From NCBI GenBank assembly GCA_937890745.1, contig CALADH010000096.1, positions 11,156-75,155 on the forward strand: a stretch of 64,000 nt of DNA. The letters are read 5' to 3'. This document shows positions 25,663 through 34,175 of the stretch, piece by piece; the stretch's first letter is position 1; each line of letters opens with the position of its first letter. Below the pieces are notes generated by a model, which saw nothing but the letters and a program-made list of their open reading frames with translations, had not been told where the DNA came from and did no database searches. Position numbers and translations under genes: made by a program. The DNA comes from Scybalocola_A sp900557175. GTDB taxonomy: Bacteria; Bacillota; Clostridia; Lachnospirales; Lachnospiraceae.

Positions 25663-28434
25663 TTATCCGGCGGTGATCGCCGTTGTGTCAGTAATATTCA
25701 AGTTTTCGTTTTCGCCGGAGGCTGCCGGAGTGCTTTCTCCGGTAACTTCCGTGCTGCTTTCGGCAGTGCCTGTCATAGTGCTTTCAAGTGAGCCGCTTTC
25801 TCCAGCACTTGTGCCGATGTCTGACGGCAGCGTCATAGAACCTTCCGGAATGATGTCTTCTTCGTTGACCGGCGCGCCGTCTGGAAGTATCAGGCCGTAA
25901 TAGTTTGTTTCCTGAATGAGTGTCGTTGCCTGAAGTTTGTAGGTAACGGCTGTTTTCATTGCGTCGACATAAGTATCAATTTCGGAGTCAGTCATTGAAA
26001 CGCCTTCGGCCGGGGTAAATTCTCCGGTGTAGCTATTGTAAAAGCCTTTGTCAGATTTCCAGCTTCTTGATGCAAAGATGACAAGGCCTTCAGAGTCTGA
26101 CATAATATCGGTACCTTCCAAAAGTCTTGAATCATAGTTCAAACCAAGAAGATTGGAAAGTGTCGGAAGAATATCAACCTGTCCGCATACTTTATTAACA
26201 GTAACCGGCTCAGTCATACTTGCCGACCATATAACAAGTGAGTTTTTGTAAACATCAAAGTTGATGTTTTCTTCATTCAGCTGCTGTGTATCTTCAGAGT
26301 TGCCGAATTTTTGTCCGGTGATTTCTTCAAGAATCGGCAAATCGAAGTACGGAATATGATCCGGTGCCATGACAAGTAATGTTTTGTCTGCAATGCCTGC
26401 GGCTTCCAGCTTATTGATTAAAGTTGTAAGCCCTTTTTCAAGCTCAAGGTTGGCCGCAATATAGTCTTTTGTTGCCTGAGAGTAAGGCAGATCGGCAACG
26501 AGATCCGCATTTTTTACAGCCATGGAATTGCCGCCGTCGGTGTACGGCATGTGACCGCTGATTGTCAGGTAATAAATATTAAATGGCTGTCTGTCAACAT
26601 ATAAGTCAAAAGTCTGGTTGACCATATATTCATCCGATTGAGGCCATATGTTGTTGCCGTACTGATTCTTTTCCAGTTCGAGCTGATCACTGTCATTCCA
26701 TTCATAGCCAAGTGCGGTATGCGACTGACGCCGCTCGTAAACATCGCCGTTAAAGTGATAGCCAATGGAGTTGTAGCCCAGATTATCCAGCTGGCTGCAC
26801 AATGTAAATGGCATATCAAGCGGGAAGCTTCCGACGACACCCATTGTTCTTGGCTCACCGTTTTTCGGATAAAGGCCTAAAAGATTCTGACATTCACCGT
26901 TTGATGTACTTGTGTAGTGCAGCGGTGTATAGAAGTTATTAAATACAAAACCTTCATGAGTCAGTTTGTATAGTGTCGGTGTCAGTTCTTTGTCAATCAT
27001 ATAGCCGGAGAAGCCCTCAGCTGTAATGAAAATGACATTATAGCCTTTAAACATACCGGTATACTCATTTTTCTTTGTCGGTGTCAGACTTGAAAAATAT
27101 TCATTGAGCCATTGGACAGATTCGTTTGAATTTGCGGCGCTTAAAGCTTCAAAGTCTAAATCAAGGACATTTGGTGAAGTATCAATGGCGGCTTCCTGCG
27201 GTGCTGTTGTTTCTGTTGTTTCTGTGGATTCAGCGAGGCTTCCGAGTTTGTCAAAATCAGCGTCATTAATGGATAAGTCACGGCTGACACCGAAAATGCT
27301 GTGCTTTATGTCAAGCCGGAGCATTGTAAGGAGGCCGAGCTGGCGCACCTGTTCTTCGATTTCGGTATCATTGTAATAAAGTTCGTCCGGTTTTAATTCT
27401 CCACCGTAGGGCAGTTTCAATGAAAGAAGGCCGAACATATGGAAGAAAATAGTGCCGATTATCACGAGAACAGACATAGCGACCGGCTTTTGACCAAATT
27501 TTATCCGTTTTCTCAGTACAGTTAAAAGCAGGATAAAAGGCAGAAGCATAAGGAGAATACCGATGATATTCATGAATATACCTTTGAATATAGCGCCGGT
27601 ATAATCGCCTAATTTGTTATTTGCAGCCATAGAAAGTGAACTTGCAATCTGATAATATTGTGCCAGTACAGTTTTGCATACAATTTCAACGCAGAATAAA
27701 AAGCCTAAAAAGCCTGTCAGTATGCAGGCTATAATACGGTTGATTTTTTCCGAGAAAAAGCTTGTGAGCAGTACGCACACAAATCCGGCTGCAATACTGA
27801 AAAATAAGTAAATTGGTATGTACTTAATGCCAAGCTTCATATATATATGAAATACAAGTTCCATATAAAATATTGCTGTAGGAAAGAAAATCAGTGTGCT
27901 GAATGCAGAAGCAGCTTTTGGGGGCGCTGGTACTTTTTCTTTTGCAAGCATTTTTTCGGGCGCCAGTTCATGCTGGAGCCATGTGATAAATACATTGATA
28001 TAAAAGACAATAAATACAAGCAGAAATTTTAATTTCTTTCCGAAACTATCGTAACGGCGAATGTCAGAAAATTTCATATTTTTATTTTTACGGCGCCGCT
28101 GTATTGAGGTGCCGGATATCTGATTTGTATGTTTGGCAGTGGATGTCCGTCGCATTGTGTTGCTTCCTGTGGCTGCCCGCCGCGTTGCACTGCCTTCTGT
28201 GGCTGTCCGCCGCGTTGCACTGCCTTCTGCGGCTGTCCGCCGCGCTGTGCCGCTTTCTGCGGTTGTCCGCCGCGTTGTGCCGCTTTCTGCGGTTGTCCGG
28301 AGATTGTTTTTTGTACGGGCATTTTCAGGCGTGCGTGTGCGTTCTGTCTGTTTTGACGAGGACGCAGGTTTATCCGGTAAATCCAGCTGAAAGTGAAACA
28401 GCTGTCTGTTTTGTGGTATGTTTTTGTTTTCCAT
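25663..28434 (-). CDS. LtaS-like sulfatase-fold phosphoglycerol transferase
   Basis: 923-residue membrane enzyme of the lipoteichoic acid synthase family. Residues 1-115 are a cytoplasmic, Arg/Thr/Ala-rich tail with five 10-residue repeats; five membrane helices follow (about 135-335), then an extracellular sulfatase-fold domain from about 463. Glu473 (TAEGF), Thr510 (TSTSNGE) as nucleophile, His in TISGHMPYTD and Asp-His in MAPDHIPYF match the metal and catalytic residues of LtaS. The C-terminal 60 residues are Ser/Thr/Glu-rich and low complexity. It would polymerise glycerol phosphate on a lipid anchor. AGGGAG precedes the ATG. The repeat array and acidic tail are unusual for the family. 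Confidence 0.85.
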   Translation of the reverse strand: MENKNIPQNRQLFHFQLDLPDKPASSSKQTERTRTPENARTKNNLRTTAESGTTRRTTAESGTARRTAAEGSATRRTATEGSATRRAATGSNTMRRTSTAKHTNQISGTSIQRRRKNKNMKFSDIRRYDSFGKKLKFLLVFIVFYINVFITWLQHELAPEKMLAKEKVPAPPKAASAFSTLIFFPTAIFYMELVFHIYMKLGIKYIPIYLFFSIAAGFVCVLLTSFFSEKINRIIACILTGFLGFLFCVEIVCKTVLAQYYQIASSLSMAANNKLGDYTGAIFKGIFMNIIGILLMLLPFILLLTVLRKRIKFGQKPVAMSVLVIIGTIFFHMFGLLSLKLPYGGELKPDELYYNDTEIEEQVRQLGLLTMLRLDIKHSIFGVSRDLSINDADFDKLGSLAESTETTETTAPQEAAIDTSPNVLDLDFEALSAANSNESVQWLNEYFSSLTPTKKNEYTGMFKGYNVIFITAEGFSGYMIDKELTPTLYKLTHEGFVFNNFYTPLHYTSTSNGECQNLLGLYPKNGEPRTMGVVGSFPLDMPFTLCSQLDNLGYNSIGYHFNGDVYERRQSHTALGYEWNDSDQLELEKNQYGNNIWPQSDEYMVNQTFDLYVDRQPFNIYYLTISGHMPYTDGGNSMAVKNADLVADLPYSQATKDYIAANLELEKGLTTLINKLEAAGIADKTLLVMAPDHIPYFDLPILEEITGQKFGNSEDTQQLNEENINFDVYKNSLVIWSASMTEPVTVNKVCGQVDILPTLSNLLGLNYDSRLLEGTDIMSDSEGLVIFASRSWKSDKGFYNSYTGEFTPAEGVSMTDSEIDTYVDAMKTAVTYKLQATTLIQETNYYGLILPDGAPVNEEDIIPEGSMTLPSDIGTSAGESGSLESTMTGTAESSTEVTGESTPAASGENENLNITDTTAITAG
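28151..28300. repeat. Five 30-bp tandem repeats inside the LtaS-like gene
   Basis: Five units of exactly 30 bp at 28151, 28181, 28211, 28241 and 28271, each starting CGC and ending near TCCGC. Units 2 and 3 differ at one base. They encode the repeats of the form ATRRTATEGS. Because the period is a multiple of three, false long open frames appear on the other strand. Confidence 0.9.
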
Positions 28435-28561
28435 AATGAGTCTCCCTGTAAATTTATTGCAATATATACTATTTACAACATTAATTACCAGTATAGCATT
28501 ATGGAATTTTCAAGGCAAGAAAAATGTAAGAATTATTAGGAAAATTGAAAGAAAAATGACA

Positions 28562-28594
28562 GGATATATCGAATTTTTAAAATTCGATATATCC
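28562..28594. terminator. 14-bp perfect hairpin after the Spo0A-like gene
   Basis: GGATATATCGAATT (28562-28575), TTTAA, AATTCGATATATCC (28581-28594). It lies 28 bases past the stop of the minus-strand Spo0A-like gene and upstream of the LtaS-like gene. On the minus strand TGTCATTTTT follows, so it probably acts as a terminator. Confidence 0.65.
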
Positions 28595-28621
28595 ATGCAA
28601 AATGATGAGGCTGAATAGAAA

Positions 28622-28951
28622 TTATTCGTCACGATGTTTTTTAAAATATTCAGATAAAATTGCAATAAATTCACCGCTTGTCGGCTTTTTACAAAGTGGG
28701 TGTCCAGCCATTTCATTTAGAAATTCGATGTTTCCATCCTGCCAGCATGAATTGACAACGGTGCGTATGCCGCGTTCAACTCTGGAACATGTTGTGTTAA
28801 AGCGGGCGGCAATTTCAGGATAGAGCCATTTTGTAATGGCTAATAGGTAGCCATTGTCTTCGGATGCAAGCTCTGTTGCATAAATAATGTAGGCATAGCC
28901 GCAATAAATACTGTGAATTCCTAATTTTTGTACGATTTCTGTTGGTGTCAT
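28622..28951 (-). CDS. Stand-alone Spo0A C-terminal (effector) domain protein
   Basis: 109 residues matching only the DNA-binding half of Spo0A: TPTEIVQKLGIHSIYCGYAY at the start, ITKWLYPEIAARFNTTCSRV then ERGIRTVVNS covering the recognition region, and KPTSGEFIAILSEY at the end. The phosphoacceptor receiver domain is absent and there is no upstream frame for one. ATG 28951 with AGGGGAG upstream is chosen; an earlier in-frame ATG at 29002 has no ribosome site. It could bind 0A-box-like DNA constitutively or compete with Spo0A. A GTCGAA core lies just upstream (about 28991-28996), compatible with self-control. Function is inferred. Confidence 0.82.
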   Translation of the reverse strand: MTPTEIVQKLGIHSIYCGYAYIIYATELASEDNGYLLAITKWLYPEIAARFNTTCSRVERGIRTVVNSCWQDGNIEFLNEMAGHPLCKKPTSGEFIAILSEYFKKHRDE

Positions 28952-29194
28952 AAAAAATCTCCCCTTTAATAAAAATAATAATATATTTGAGCGTCGAATC
29001 AAAACAGTCTCTGATTGATGCTCCTATATATACATGACATTTAAGTGCTAAAAAGGGACATAAAATTTAAAAAAAAGACGTGTTTCTACATAATACACAA
29101 AACTGGTTGTGAAAAAAATCAAAAAACTGGATGTTTTAACGGATAAAGAAACGTGATAAGCTAAAATAAAAACGAAAAGAGGATTGGAAGACAT

Positions 29195-29746
29195 ATGAAA
29201 AAGGATAATGAAATTAAATCTGTTGTCATGACCGCATTTTTTGCGGCGGTGATTTTTCTTGGAATCCAAAGTTTTAGAGTACCGCTGCCGGCAGCAGTGG
29301 GAACACCGTTTCTGCATTTTGGACATATTTTTGTTGTGTTAGCAATTTTAATGCTTGGTGTAAAGCGCTCGATGCTTGCGGGCGGTATAGGTTTCCTTAT
29401 TTTTGACATTATTAACGGATATACACATGCCATTCCGAATGTTTTGGTGTCAATGGTTGTCCGCTGCCTTGTTGTAGGTCTTATTTTTGCGGCGATGACT
29501 AAAAATAGAAAAAAGACATACGGCTGCGCGATTGTGGCTTCTGTGATTTACGGTGTTGTAAATATTATATTTGATTTTATATGGTCTACAATGGAGCTGG
29601 TGATTATGGGCAGTACACTTTCAGCGGCACTTGCGGCAGAGCTGACATCAATTCCGGCGACAATCATTAATGCTGTATTTACGGTTGTCGGCACAGCGTT
29701 ACTTTATGTGCCTGTAAAGTCTGCTTATGACCGTATTATGAGATAG
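29195..29746 (+). CDS. ECF transporter S component
   Basis: 183 residues, about six membrane helices, with the small-residue-rich first helix (VVMTAFFAAVIFLGIQSFRV) common to energy-coupling-factor S components, which bind vitamins or similar micronutrients and share an EcfAAT module encoded elsewhere. The ligand is not identifiable. Nine bases separate it from an M24 peptidase gene, so the two should be co-expressed. The 190 bases upstream are AT-rich and show no clear promoter or riboswitch. Confidence 0.78.
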   Translation: MKKDNEIKSVVMTAFFAAVIFLGIQSFRVPLPAAVGTPFLHFGHIFVVLAILMLGVKRSMLAGGIGFLIFDIINGYTHAIPNVLVSMVVRCLVVGLIFAAMTKNRKKTYGCAIVASVIYGVVNIIFDFIWSTMELVIMGSTLSAALAAELTSIPATIINAVFTVVGTALLYVPVKSAYDRIMR

Positions 29747-29755
29747 TGGGGATGC

Positions 29756-30931
29756 ATGATGATAGAACTTGAAAAAATTCAACGTCTTTTAAAGGAATAT
29801 GCGATGGACGGCTGGATATTTACGGATTTTCACGGCCGGGATGAGATTACAAAATCTTTTCTGTCGCTTTCGGAGCGTCCGGCAACAAGACGGCTGTTTT
29901 ATATTATTTATCCATATGGGGAGCCGGTAAAAATATTATCGGCCATTGAACCATTGCTCTTAGACCATCTGCCGGGCGAAAGAAGGCTTTATATGGGCAA
30001 AGAAGCATTAAAAGATGAATTAAAGAAGGCACTTTTGCCCGGTGGGCGGTATGCCTGTCAGTATTCACCGGAGGGAAATGTACCGGTTGTGAGCACGATG
30101 GATGCCGGCACACTTGAATTTTTGCGGTCATTTCACATTGAGCCGGTATCATCGGCAAATCTGCTCCAGTATTTTGGAGCGGTGCTGACAGAAAAGCAAA
30201 TTGATAGTCACATCAGGGCAGGAAAATTTATTCATCAAATACTTGAGGATGCATTTTTGTGGCTCCGCAGTCAGATTGACAGCGGGCAGCAGGCTGATGA
30301 ATGGCTGCTGCTTCAAAAGCTTAAGGCACTTATTAAAGAAACACCGCTTGTAATGGAGGAACCGCCGTTTCTGGGTGTGGATGAGCACGCTTCGGATCCG
30401 GGCTATGAGCCGGAGCAGGAGAAGTGTAAAGTCATCTGTGAGGGCAGCAGGCTCATTATTGACATTGCGGGAAAACTTCCGGATAAGGACGCCATTTATT
30501 ATGATATTTCATGGTGTATGTATGTTGGAAAAAATCCTGATGAAGAATATGTGCGGCTTTTTAATATTGTGTGGGAGGCAAGAGAAGCTGTCCGCGCGGC
30601 AATTGCAGAAGCGTTATCTGAAGGCAGGCTTTTAAAAGGCTGTGAGGCCGATGCGCTGACAAGGCATATTTTTGAAAAATACGGAATGAGTGCCTTTATT
30701 AAGCATCGTACCGGACACAATATCGGCTGTAAATGTCACGGTACGGGGACGAATCTCGATGATTTTGAGACACACGATGACAGATATCTTATTCCGGGAA
30801 CAATGTTTTCGGTGGAGCCGGGGCTTTACACAGAAAATTACGGCGTGCGTCTTGAGTATGATGTTTATATAACACCCGAAAAGGAGATAAAGATTTTCGG
30901 ACCGGTTCAAAATGAAATTTTGTGTATATGA
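29756..30931 (+). CDS. M24 family metallopeptidase (Xaa-Pro peptidase-like)
   Basis: 391 residues. N-terminal creatinase-like domain to about 145, then the pita-bread catalytic domain. The five metal ligands can be placed: Asp in LIIDIAG, Asp in AIYYDISWCM, His in HRTGHNIG, Glu in FSVEPGLY and Glu in VRLEYDVY. These enzymes remove residues N-terminal to proline, but the family also contains other activities. The first Asp region (IDIAGKLPDKD) diverges from the usual DxGxxxxGY. GTGGGG precedes the ATG. Coupling with an ECF S component suggests that it processes the imported compound; this is inference. Confidence 0.82.
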   Translation: MMIELEKIQRLLKEYAMDGWIFTDFHGRDEITKSFLSLSERPATRRLFYIIYPYGEPVKILSAIEPLLLDHLPGERRLYMGKEALKDELKKALLPGGRYACQYSPEGNVPVVSTMDAGTLEFLRSFHIEPVSSANLLQYFGAVLTEKQIDSHIRAGKFIHQILEDAFLWLRSQIDSGQQADEWLLLQKLKALIKETPLVMEEPPFLGVDEHASDPGYEPEQEKCKVICEGSRLIIDIAGKLPDKDAIYYDISWCMYVGKNPDEEYVRLFNIVWEAREAVRAAIAEALSEGRLLKGCEADALTRHIFEKYGMSAFIKHRTGHNIGCKCHGTGTNLDDFETHDDRYLIPGTMFSVEPGLYTENYGVRLEYDVYITPEKEIKIFGPVQNEILCI

Positions 30932-30953
30932 GGAAAAAGGATGATGAAAACCT

Positions 30954-31004
30954 AAAAAAATAGCGTATTTACAAGGTTTTCATCGCTTCGCCTTATAAAT
31001 ACGC
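30954..31004 (-). terminator. Terminator of tRNA-Ser
   Basis: On the minus strand GCGTATTTATAAGG (31004-30991) pairs with CCTTGTAAATACGC (30976-30963), followed by TATTTTTTT. A competing + strand pair GATGAAAACC (30943-30952)/GGTTTTCATC (30975-30984) could help end the M24 transcript. Confidence 0.8.
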
Positions 31005-31007
31005 CAG

Positions 31008-31097
31008 CGGAGATGAAGGGATTCGAACCCTTGTGCCGGCATAAACCGACAAACTGATTTCGAGTCAGCCCCGTTACGGCCACTTCGGTACATCTCC
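31008..31097 (-). tRNA. tRNA-Ser, anticodon CGA
   Basis: 90-nt class II tRNA on the minus strand. Acceptor arms GGAGATG (31097-31091) and CATCTCC (31015-31009) pair perfectly with discriminator G. The anticodon loop is CTCGAAA in stem GCTGA/TCAGT, giving anticodon CGA for UCG codons. A long variable arm is present (GTCGG to CCGGC), and the T arm is AAGGG-TTCGAAT-CCCTT. CCA is not encoded. Confidence 0.95.
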
Positions 31098-31134
31098 ATA
31101 GCTGCATTATGCTCTGAACACGTAATGCTTGTCT

Positions 31135-31163
31135 ATTATACAACATTATTTAAAAATTGTCTA
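31135..31163 (-). promoter_or_regulatory. Promoter of tRNA-Ser
   Basis: Minus strand TAGACA (31163-31158), 17-base spacer, TATAAT (31140-31135), 38 bases upstream of the tRNA. Confidence 0.75.
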
Positions 31164-31220
31164 TAATATCTTAAAAAAAACTAAAATTAATCAAAAAGCC
31201 TGTCGGTGAGTCAGAGACTG

Positions 31221-31229
31221 TGTTATACT
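31221..31229 (+). promoter_or_regulatory. Extended -10 upstream of the alarmone synthetase
   Basis: TGTTATACT is an extended -10 without a convincing -35. The leader that follows holds a 6-bp hairpin CAGCAG-AGGA-CTGCTG (31273-31288) before the ribosome site. Confidence 0.45.
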
Positions 31230-31329
31230 TAAAGCATAGTCAGCATGCGGCGCTGGCATAGGTCTTTTGTGACAGCAGAGGACTGCTGCACTTTAAGATA
31301 ATTCGTATTTTAAGGAGTAGGATAAATAT

Positions 31330-32097
31330 ATGGATACACAGTTAGAAAAGGCACTTGCGAATTATGATATGATTATGGGGCGGACAGGATCATTATATGA
31401 CGAGCTGGAGCCGCTTCGTGATGTTGCATTTCGTTTTCAGGAAATGATGATGATCTATAAAGCGGCAATCAGGGAAGTGCGTACAAAGCTTGAAGTGTTG
31501 AATGATGAATTTCAGGTGAGAAGCAAAAGAAATCCGATTCGTTATATTAAGCAGAGAGTAAAGCGGCCTAACAGTATTTTGGAAAAGCTTCATCGCAGAG
31601 GCTTTGAGATTTCTTTGGATTCAATGATAAAAAATCTTAATGATATTGCGGGCATTCGTGTTGTCTGCGCTTATGAGCGTGATATTTACGATATTGCACA
31701 GATGCTTACAAAGCAGGATGACGTGAAACTGATTTTAACAAAGGATTATATTAAGAATCCAAAACCGAATGGCTACAGAAGTCTTCATCTTCTTATCGAG
31801 ATACCGGTCTTTTTTTCAGATAGAAAGCAATTTGTCAAAGTCGAAGTCCAGATCCGGACGATGGCGATGGATTTTTGGGCAAGTCTTGAGCATCAGTTGA
31901 GATATAAGAGTGAAGATGAGCAGGATGAGGAGATTGTGAATGAGTTGCGATCATGTGCGGAGACGATTCATGATACGGATGTCAGAATGCAGAGAATTTA
32001 TGAAAAGATTTCTGAATCTCAGACGATAGAAGAAAAATTGTGTATTGATAAAGGCAGTGATAATGATATTATAAGCCTTTTTAATGATGCATTTTAA
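31330..32097 (+). CDS. Small alarmone synthetase (RelQ/YjbM-like GTP pyrophosphokinase)
   Basis: 255 residues consisting of a RelA/SpoT synthetase domain only, with no HD hydrolase, TGS or ACT domains, so it makes (p)ppGpp without degrading it. Diagnostic stretches are IAGIRVVCAYERDIYDIAQM, KPNGYRSLHLLIEIP (GTP site) and VEVQIRTMAMDFWASLEHQL. It is somewhat longer than B. subtilis YjbM, with an acidic C-terminal tail. AAGGAG precedes the ATG. It stands alone between tRNA-Ser and a terminator. Confidence 0.92.
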   Translation: MDTQLEKALANYDMIMGRTGSLYDELEPLRDVAFRFQEMMMIYKAAIREVRTKLEVLNDEFQVRSKRNPIRYIKQRVKRPNSILEKLHRRGFEISLDSMIKNLNDIAGIRVVCAYERDIYDIAQMLTKQDDVKLILTKDYIKNPKPNGYRSLHLLIEIPVFFSDRKQFVKVEVQIRTMAMDFWASLEHQLRYKSEDEQDEEIVNELRSCAETIHDTDVRMQRIYEKISESQTIEEKLCIDKGSDNDIISLFNDAF

Positions 32098-32141
32098 TAA
32101 GACGGATTTTAGAAAACAATTTAATAAAATGTAACAATTAT

Positions 32142-32186
32142 AACCCCGCTTATAAGCAAAAAATGTTTTTAAGTGGGGTTATTTGA
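32142..32186 (+). terminator. Terminator after alarmone synthetase
   Basis: AACCCCGCTTA (32142-32152) pairs with TAAGTGGGGTT (32170-32180) with one G-U pair, then ATTTG. Confidence 0.7.
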
Positions 32187-32281
32187 CGCTTAAATCCTGA
32201 TTTTTGTAAAAAAATCTATGGAAAATCGAAAAAAGACGAGAAAATTTGAGAGAAAGTGGGGGATGGGGGTAAAAAAGGGGC

Positions 32282-32338
32282 TTGCTTTTCCGCGAAAAGT
32301 ATGACATAATAGTGTTCGCAATGTAACATTATTGTAAC
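32282..32338 (+). promoter_or_regulatory. Promoter and WalR-like box of SleB-type hydrolase gene
   Basis: TTGCTT (32282-32287), 17-base spacer, extended -10 TGACATAAT (32302-32310). Eleven bases further, TGTAAC-ATTAT-TGTAAC (32322-32338) fits the WalR consensus TGTWAH-N5-TGTWAH exactly. The box covers the start of transcription, a position that favours repression. Confidence 0.65.
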
Positions 32339-32367
32339 AAATACGAGAGTGAGGATGGTAAAAACGT

Positions 32368-34044
32368 ATGAAAAGAATGAAACATTCTAAAAAATCCTTA
32401 GCCATTGTATTAATGCTGACATTAATGGGAATTGGAACTGTTCCGGGAAAGGTACAGACGGTATATGCTGATTCGCGGGGAACCGTTGGTGTGAGTGCTC
32501 TGAATTTAAGAAGCGGGGCATCAACTTCATCAGGAATTATCGGTGTACTCGGTAAAGGCGCAGAGGTGATTATTACAGATACGCAGGGTGACTGGTACAA
32601 GGTAACGGCGTCTGTCGGCGGAAAGCAGAAGACAGGTTATGTATTTTCTTCCTACGTGAATGAGGCAGGCGGTACAGAAAGTGTAGCCTCAGGCAACGGT
32701 ACAGTTAATGTGAATGGTCTTCGTATCCGTAAAAGCCCATCTTTAAATGCTGCCGTTATCGGCTCGGTAAACAGTGGAACAAGGGTAACAATTTTAGGTA
32801 CGGAGGGTGACTGGTATAAGGTTGGCCTGACAATGAACGGTACATATACAACGGGCTATATGTATAAGTCCTATGTGACGACAGCTTCATCGCCGTCGGA
32901 TAATGACAATCAGCAGACGACAGAAGCTTCAGGAACAGGGATTGTCAATACACCGGTGCTTAATGTGAGAAAAACTCCGTCCGTATCAAGCGCAAGACTT
33001 GGCTGTATATATGAAGGCAGCACGGTAACAATTAAAGGTATATCCGGTGACTGGTATAAGATTACAGCGAAGGTCAATGGTAAAAATACTGATGGCTATG
33101 TATCCGCACAATATATTACTAAAAAATCAGGTTCGGATAATAGTACAAACAATGATACAAATGATGAGACAGCTGTCAGCGGCAGAGCAAAGGTCAATGT
33201 TTCTGCACTGAATGTCAGAAGCAAGGCGACAACAAGTTCAAGCGTGCTTACATGTCTTTCAAAGAATACCGTCGTAAATCTTTTAGGAGAAAGCGGCGAA
33301 TGGTATAAAATTTCTGTAGAAAGCAACGGTGCCCAGGTGACCGGTTATGTTTTTGCAGAATATGTGACAAAGGTGTCCGACAGTGAAAACGGTGGCAGTC
33401 AGCAGCCATCCGATACTGAAAAACCGGCAGCTAAAAAATATGGTGTTGTAAACACGGCAGTATTAAATTTAAGAGCACAGCCGACAACGTCATCGTCAGT
33501 GATTGGTGCGCTCTATAAAGGCGGCACAGTGACGATAAAATCGGTGAGTGCAGACGGACAGTGGTATAAGATTGAAACATTAGCAAATGGCAAGACAGTG
33601 ACTGGCTATGCTTTTGCACAATATATTGACCTGACAGATCAGGCGCCTGACAATGGCGGCGAGGGTGATGAGAGCGGCAATGGCAGCTACACTCAGGAGG
33701 AAGTAAAGCTTCTTTCAGCGCTTGTTTATTGTGAAGCAGGCAATCAGTCTTATGAAGGCAAACTTGCTGTTGCCAATGTTGTTTTAAATCGTATTCACAG
33801 TCCACAATTCCCAAATACAATGAGTGATGTTATTTATCAGAGAGGACAGTTTTCACCGGCGTCGTCCGGGGCACTGGCGTCAGCTCTGAGCAAGGGCGTA
33901 CCTGACGAATGTACGAAGGCAGCCAAGGATGCCATCGCAGGCAATAATAATGTGGAAGGCTATTATTTCTTCAATACAGTTGTAGACACATCAAAGGTTG
34001 CGGCGTATATTCAGATTGGCGACCATATATTCTATCATTATTAA
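32368..34044 (+). CDS. Secreted SH3b-repeat cell wall hydrolase, SleB/Hydrolase_2 type
   Basis: 558 residues: signal peptide (cleavage near VYADS), five bacterial SH3 domains (about 37-435, each with LNLRSG- or LNVRK-like starts and GDWYK motifs) joined by Ser/Asn/Thr linkers, then a C-terminal Hydrolase_2 domain (about 445-558) with the catalytic-type Glu in ALVYCEAGNQSYEGKLAVANVV and a terminal HIFYHY. SleB is a spore-cortex lytic transglycosylase; here the SH3b array would target the vegetative wall. The gene is preceded by a promoter matching that of the glucosaminidase gene at 40679. Confidence 0.9.
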   Translation: MKRMKHSKKSLAIVLMLTLMGIGTVPGKVQTVYADSRGTVGVSALNLRSGASTSSGIIGVLGKGAEVIITDTQGDWYKVTASVGGKQKTGYVFSSYVNEAGGTESVASGNGTVNVNGLRIRKSPSLNAAVIGSVNSGTRVTILGTEGDWYKVGLTMNGTYTTGYMYKSYVTTASSPSDNDNQQTTEASGTGIVNTPVLNVRKTPSVSSARLGCIYEGSTVTIKGISGDWYKITAKVNGKNTDGYVSAQYITKKSGSDNSTNNDTNDETAVSGRAKVNVSALNVRSKATTSSSVLTCLSKNTVVNLLGESGEWYKISVESNGAQVTGYVFAEYVTKVSDSENGGSQQPSDTEKPAAKKYGVVNTAVLNLRAQPTTSSSVIGALYKGGTVTIKSVSADGQWYKIETLANGKTVTGYAFAQYIDLTDQAPDNGGEGDESGNGSYTQEEVKLLSALVYCEAGNQSYEGKLAVANVVLNRIHSPQFPNTMSDVIYQRGQFSPASSGALASALSKGVPDECTKAAKDAIAGNNNVEGYYFFNTVVDTSKVAAYIQIGDHIFYHY

Positions 34045-34054
34045 TTAAAATCAG

Positions 34055-34105
34055 AGAGGTTTTTGCACAGGATTAAAAATCCGTCGGCAAAGACCTCTTT
34101 TTTTG
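34055..34105 (+). terminator. Terminator after SleB-type hydrolase gene
   Basis: AGAGGTTTTTGC (34055-34066) pairs with GCAAAGACCTCT (34087-34098), one G-U pair, then T7. Confidence 0.85.
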
Positions 34106-34115
34106 AAATGACGTA

Positions 34116-34144
34116 TTGACAAGATAACTTGCTAATGCTATAGT
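34116..34144 (+). promoter_or_regulatory. Promoter of the opp operon
   Basis: TTGACA (34116-34121), 17-base spacer, TATAGT (34139-34144) with an upstream TGC extension. A strong consensus promoter. Confidence 0.82.
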
Positions 34145-34175
34145 GTTGTAAAGCGAAAAAGAGCGGAGGGATAGA

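Noticed and set aside
28151..28300. Possible CRISPR array
   Set aside because: The repeats are directly adjacent with no unique spacers and are in frame with a clear protein-coding gene.
28104..28436. Several + strand open frames of 75-110 codons over the LtaS-like gene
   Set aside because: They arise because the 30-bp repeat keeps all frames open; composition (Cys/Arg-rich) and lack of ribosome sites are not gene-like.
29003..29194. Riboswitch upstream of the ECF S component at 29195
   Set aside because: No conserved aptamer core or terminator hairpin could be recognised in this AT-rich stretch.
30952..31146. 64-codon minus strand frame
   Set aside because: It overlaps tRNA-Ser and its terminator.
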